Source of the DNA: an uncultured Parabacteroides sp.
GTDB lineage: Bacteria; Bacteroidota; Bacteroidia; Bacteroidales; Tannerellaceae
Assembly (NCBI GenBank): GCA_910577325.1
Contig: CAJTMR010000002.1
Span: forward strand, 234,488-298,487
DNA: 64,000 nucleotides
Direction: 5' to 3'
Part shown: positions 63,040-64,000 of the stretch, piece by piece
Position numbering within the stretch: position 1 is the stretch's first letter
Layout: each line of letters starts with the position of its first letter
Program-made: the position numbers and the translations under genes
The notes under the pieces: model-generated
Databases searched by the model: none
What the model saw: only the letters and a program-made list of their open reading frames with translations
Told to the model about the DNA's origin: nothing

Positions 63040-64000
63040 ATGAAGATGATAAATCATAATACGATATTACATGTTATTCTATATGCATTATTCTTAATGT
63101 CATGTAATGTAGCAAAGGACAAGTATGAGGTTATTACAAGTTCTTCCTTGATCAATATCGATACATTATCCGTCAATATTGATGAGAATTATATGCAAAA
63201 TTACACCGCGTTAAGAAATCGGATTTTCAACGGATGGCTTTATGCTTATAATATTCATCAACATACAATAGATATTTTTGATTTTACCACACAAAATTTT
63301 ATATCTCAAATAAAACTACAAAAAGAAGGAACTGATGGAATACCTAATATCAACTCATTTGTTATCACAAAAGAATTCATTATTTTGCAAAATGAATCTA
63401 ATTACATAATAATTAATCATAACGGTCATATTGTAAAGAAGATTTCAAAAGAGAAACTGACTCTTTGTTTGAATAAAAAAGAATACTTATTAGATGCTCC
63501 TGATAATATATCAATCAGTAATTTTGAAGATATAGTCTATGATTCTAATAGCAAGAAAATAATAATACCTATAAGTACATCCAGCCCATTTAAACTAAAA
63601 GGTAAGCATTGCTTAGCCAGTATAGATATAAGTACAGAAGAAATATCATTACTTCCAACCACATACTCGGATAATCTCAATAATGAGTATTACGGCAAAC
63701 TATCCAAACCTAATCCGTTAATTATCAAAGACAGGATTATTTATAATTTTAGTTACTCTTCTGATGTTTACTCATTGGACAAAAATAGCAAAACAATAAG
63801 TTCTTATCAAATCACAAGCGATTTCACCAAAAATAGATCCGAACAATTAGATAAAAATTCGAATATAAAGAAACAACTGGATTACTATTTTCATTCTTTG
63901 TTTTTCCACGGATTGCAATATGACAATTATAGGAATTTATTTTATCGTGTACATACAGACAAAAGTAATGATAGGTCTGTTTTTAACAATAAAGAAACAT
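63040..64000 (+). CDS. AT-rich lipoprotein gene, DUF4221-like, cut by window end
   Basis: The frame is open from the ATG at 63040 to the last base (320 codons) and has no stop. The N terminus is a lipoprotein signal (LYALFLMSCNVAKD, Cys about 22). The rest is beta-rich with aromatic residues (NGWLYAYNIHQHTIDIFD, RIIYNFSYSSDVYSLDK), like the propeller-type DUF4221 lipoproteins of Bacteroidetes. Base composition is much more AT-rich than the rest of the window, suggesting recent transfer. The family call is tentative; the gene itself is well supported by the open frame and signal peptide. Confidence 0.7.
   Translation, partial: MKMINHNTILHVILYALFLMSCNVAKDKYEVITSSSLINIDTLSVNIDENYMQNYTALRNRIFNGWLYAYNIHQHTIDIFDFTTQNFISQIKLQKEGTDGIPNINSFVITKEFIILQNESNYIIINHNGHIVKKISKEKLTLCLNKKEYLLDAPDNISISNFEDIVYDSNSKKIIIPISTSSPFKLKGKHCLASIDISTEEISLLPTTYSDNLNNEYYGKLSKPNPLIIKDRIIYNFSYSSDVYSLDKNSKTISSYQITSDFTKNRSEQLDKNSNIKKQLDYYFHSLFFHGLQYDNYRNLFYRVHTDKSNDRSVFNNKET

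Overview
The window looks like a chromosome segment from a Bacteroidales gut bacterium, most likely a Parabacteroides or close relative. Evidence: four SusC/SusD pairs, an ECF sigma/anti-sigma pair, a hybrid two-component regulator (HTCS), Bacteroidetes-type promoters with a TAnnTTTG -7 element, and a typical Bacteroidales housekeeping block. The genus is an inference; there is no rRNA gene to test it.

Layout. (1) 1-5.1 kb: the 5' part of a tRNA-Asn, a PfkB sugar kinase, an S41 processing protease and two tandem membrane metallophosphoesterases. (2) 5.2-14.1 kb, minus strand: a polysaccharide utilisation locus (PUL A) with ECF sigma factor, FecR-type anti-sigma, SusC with STN domain, SusD, DUF3823 lipoprotein and a GH130 enzyme. 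(3) 14.7-19.5 kb, plus strand: a TonB-dependent-type outer membrane beta-barrel protein and a GH2 glycosidase. (4) 19.6-34.5 kb: two divergent SusC/SusD operons. The left one (PUL B) has no enzymes. The right one (PUL C) continues into a heparinase II/III-type lyase, a GH88 unsaturated glucuronyl hydrolase and a phosphodiesterase-like protein, which suggests a uronic-acid-containing glycan. (5) 34.8-49.5 kb: an HTCS gene with a MITE-like element at its stop codon, divergent from PUL D (SusC, SusD, arylsulfotransferase-like lipoprotein, mannosylglucose phosphorylase-like GH130, sodium:solute symporter). (6) 49.5-62.7 kb: housekeeping genes: DUF1599, DoxX-like, tpiA, SPOR protein and folE; an ATP-grasp protein; a DUF349 protein; a sodium-pumping decarboxylase operon; a TPR protein; and prs. 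(7) 63.0-64.0 kb: the start of an AT-rich lipoprotein gene cut by the window end.

The most interesting signal is regulatory. Two intergenic regions between divergent transcription units (14.13-14.31 kb and 24.6-25.14 kb) are bounded by inverted repeats sharing the motif ATAGTTCYYKWAGDACT, with Bacteroides-type promoter motifs inside. This is the architecture of phase-variable invertible promoters. In the orientation seen, the 14.2 kb promoter motifs point away from the ECF sigma operon. The shared motif suggests that one recombinase, encoded outside the window, could act on both loci. Separately, the promoters of the GH2 gene (17.4 kb), the lyase gene (30.4 kb) and PUL D (39.4 kb) each have direct repeats about 22-23 bp apart, ending a fixed short distance upstream of the -7 element, as expected for AraC/HTCS-type activators.
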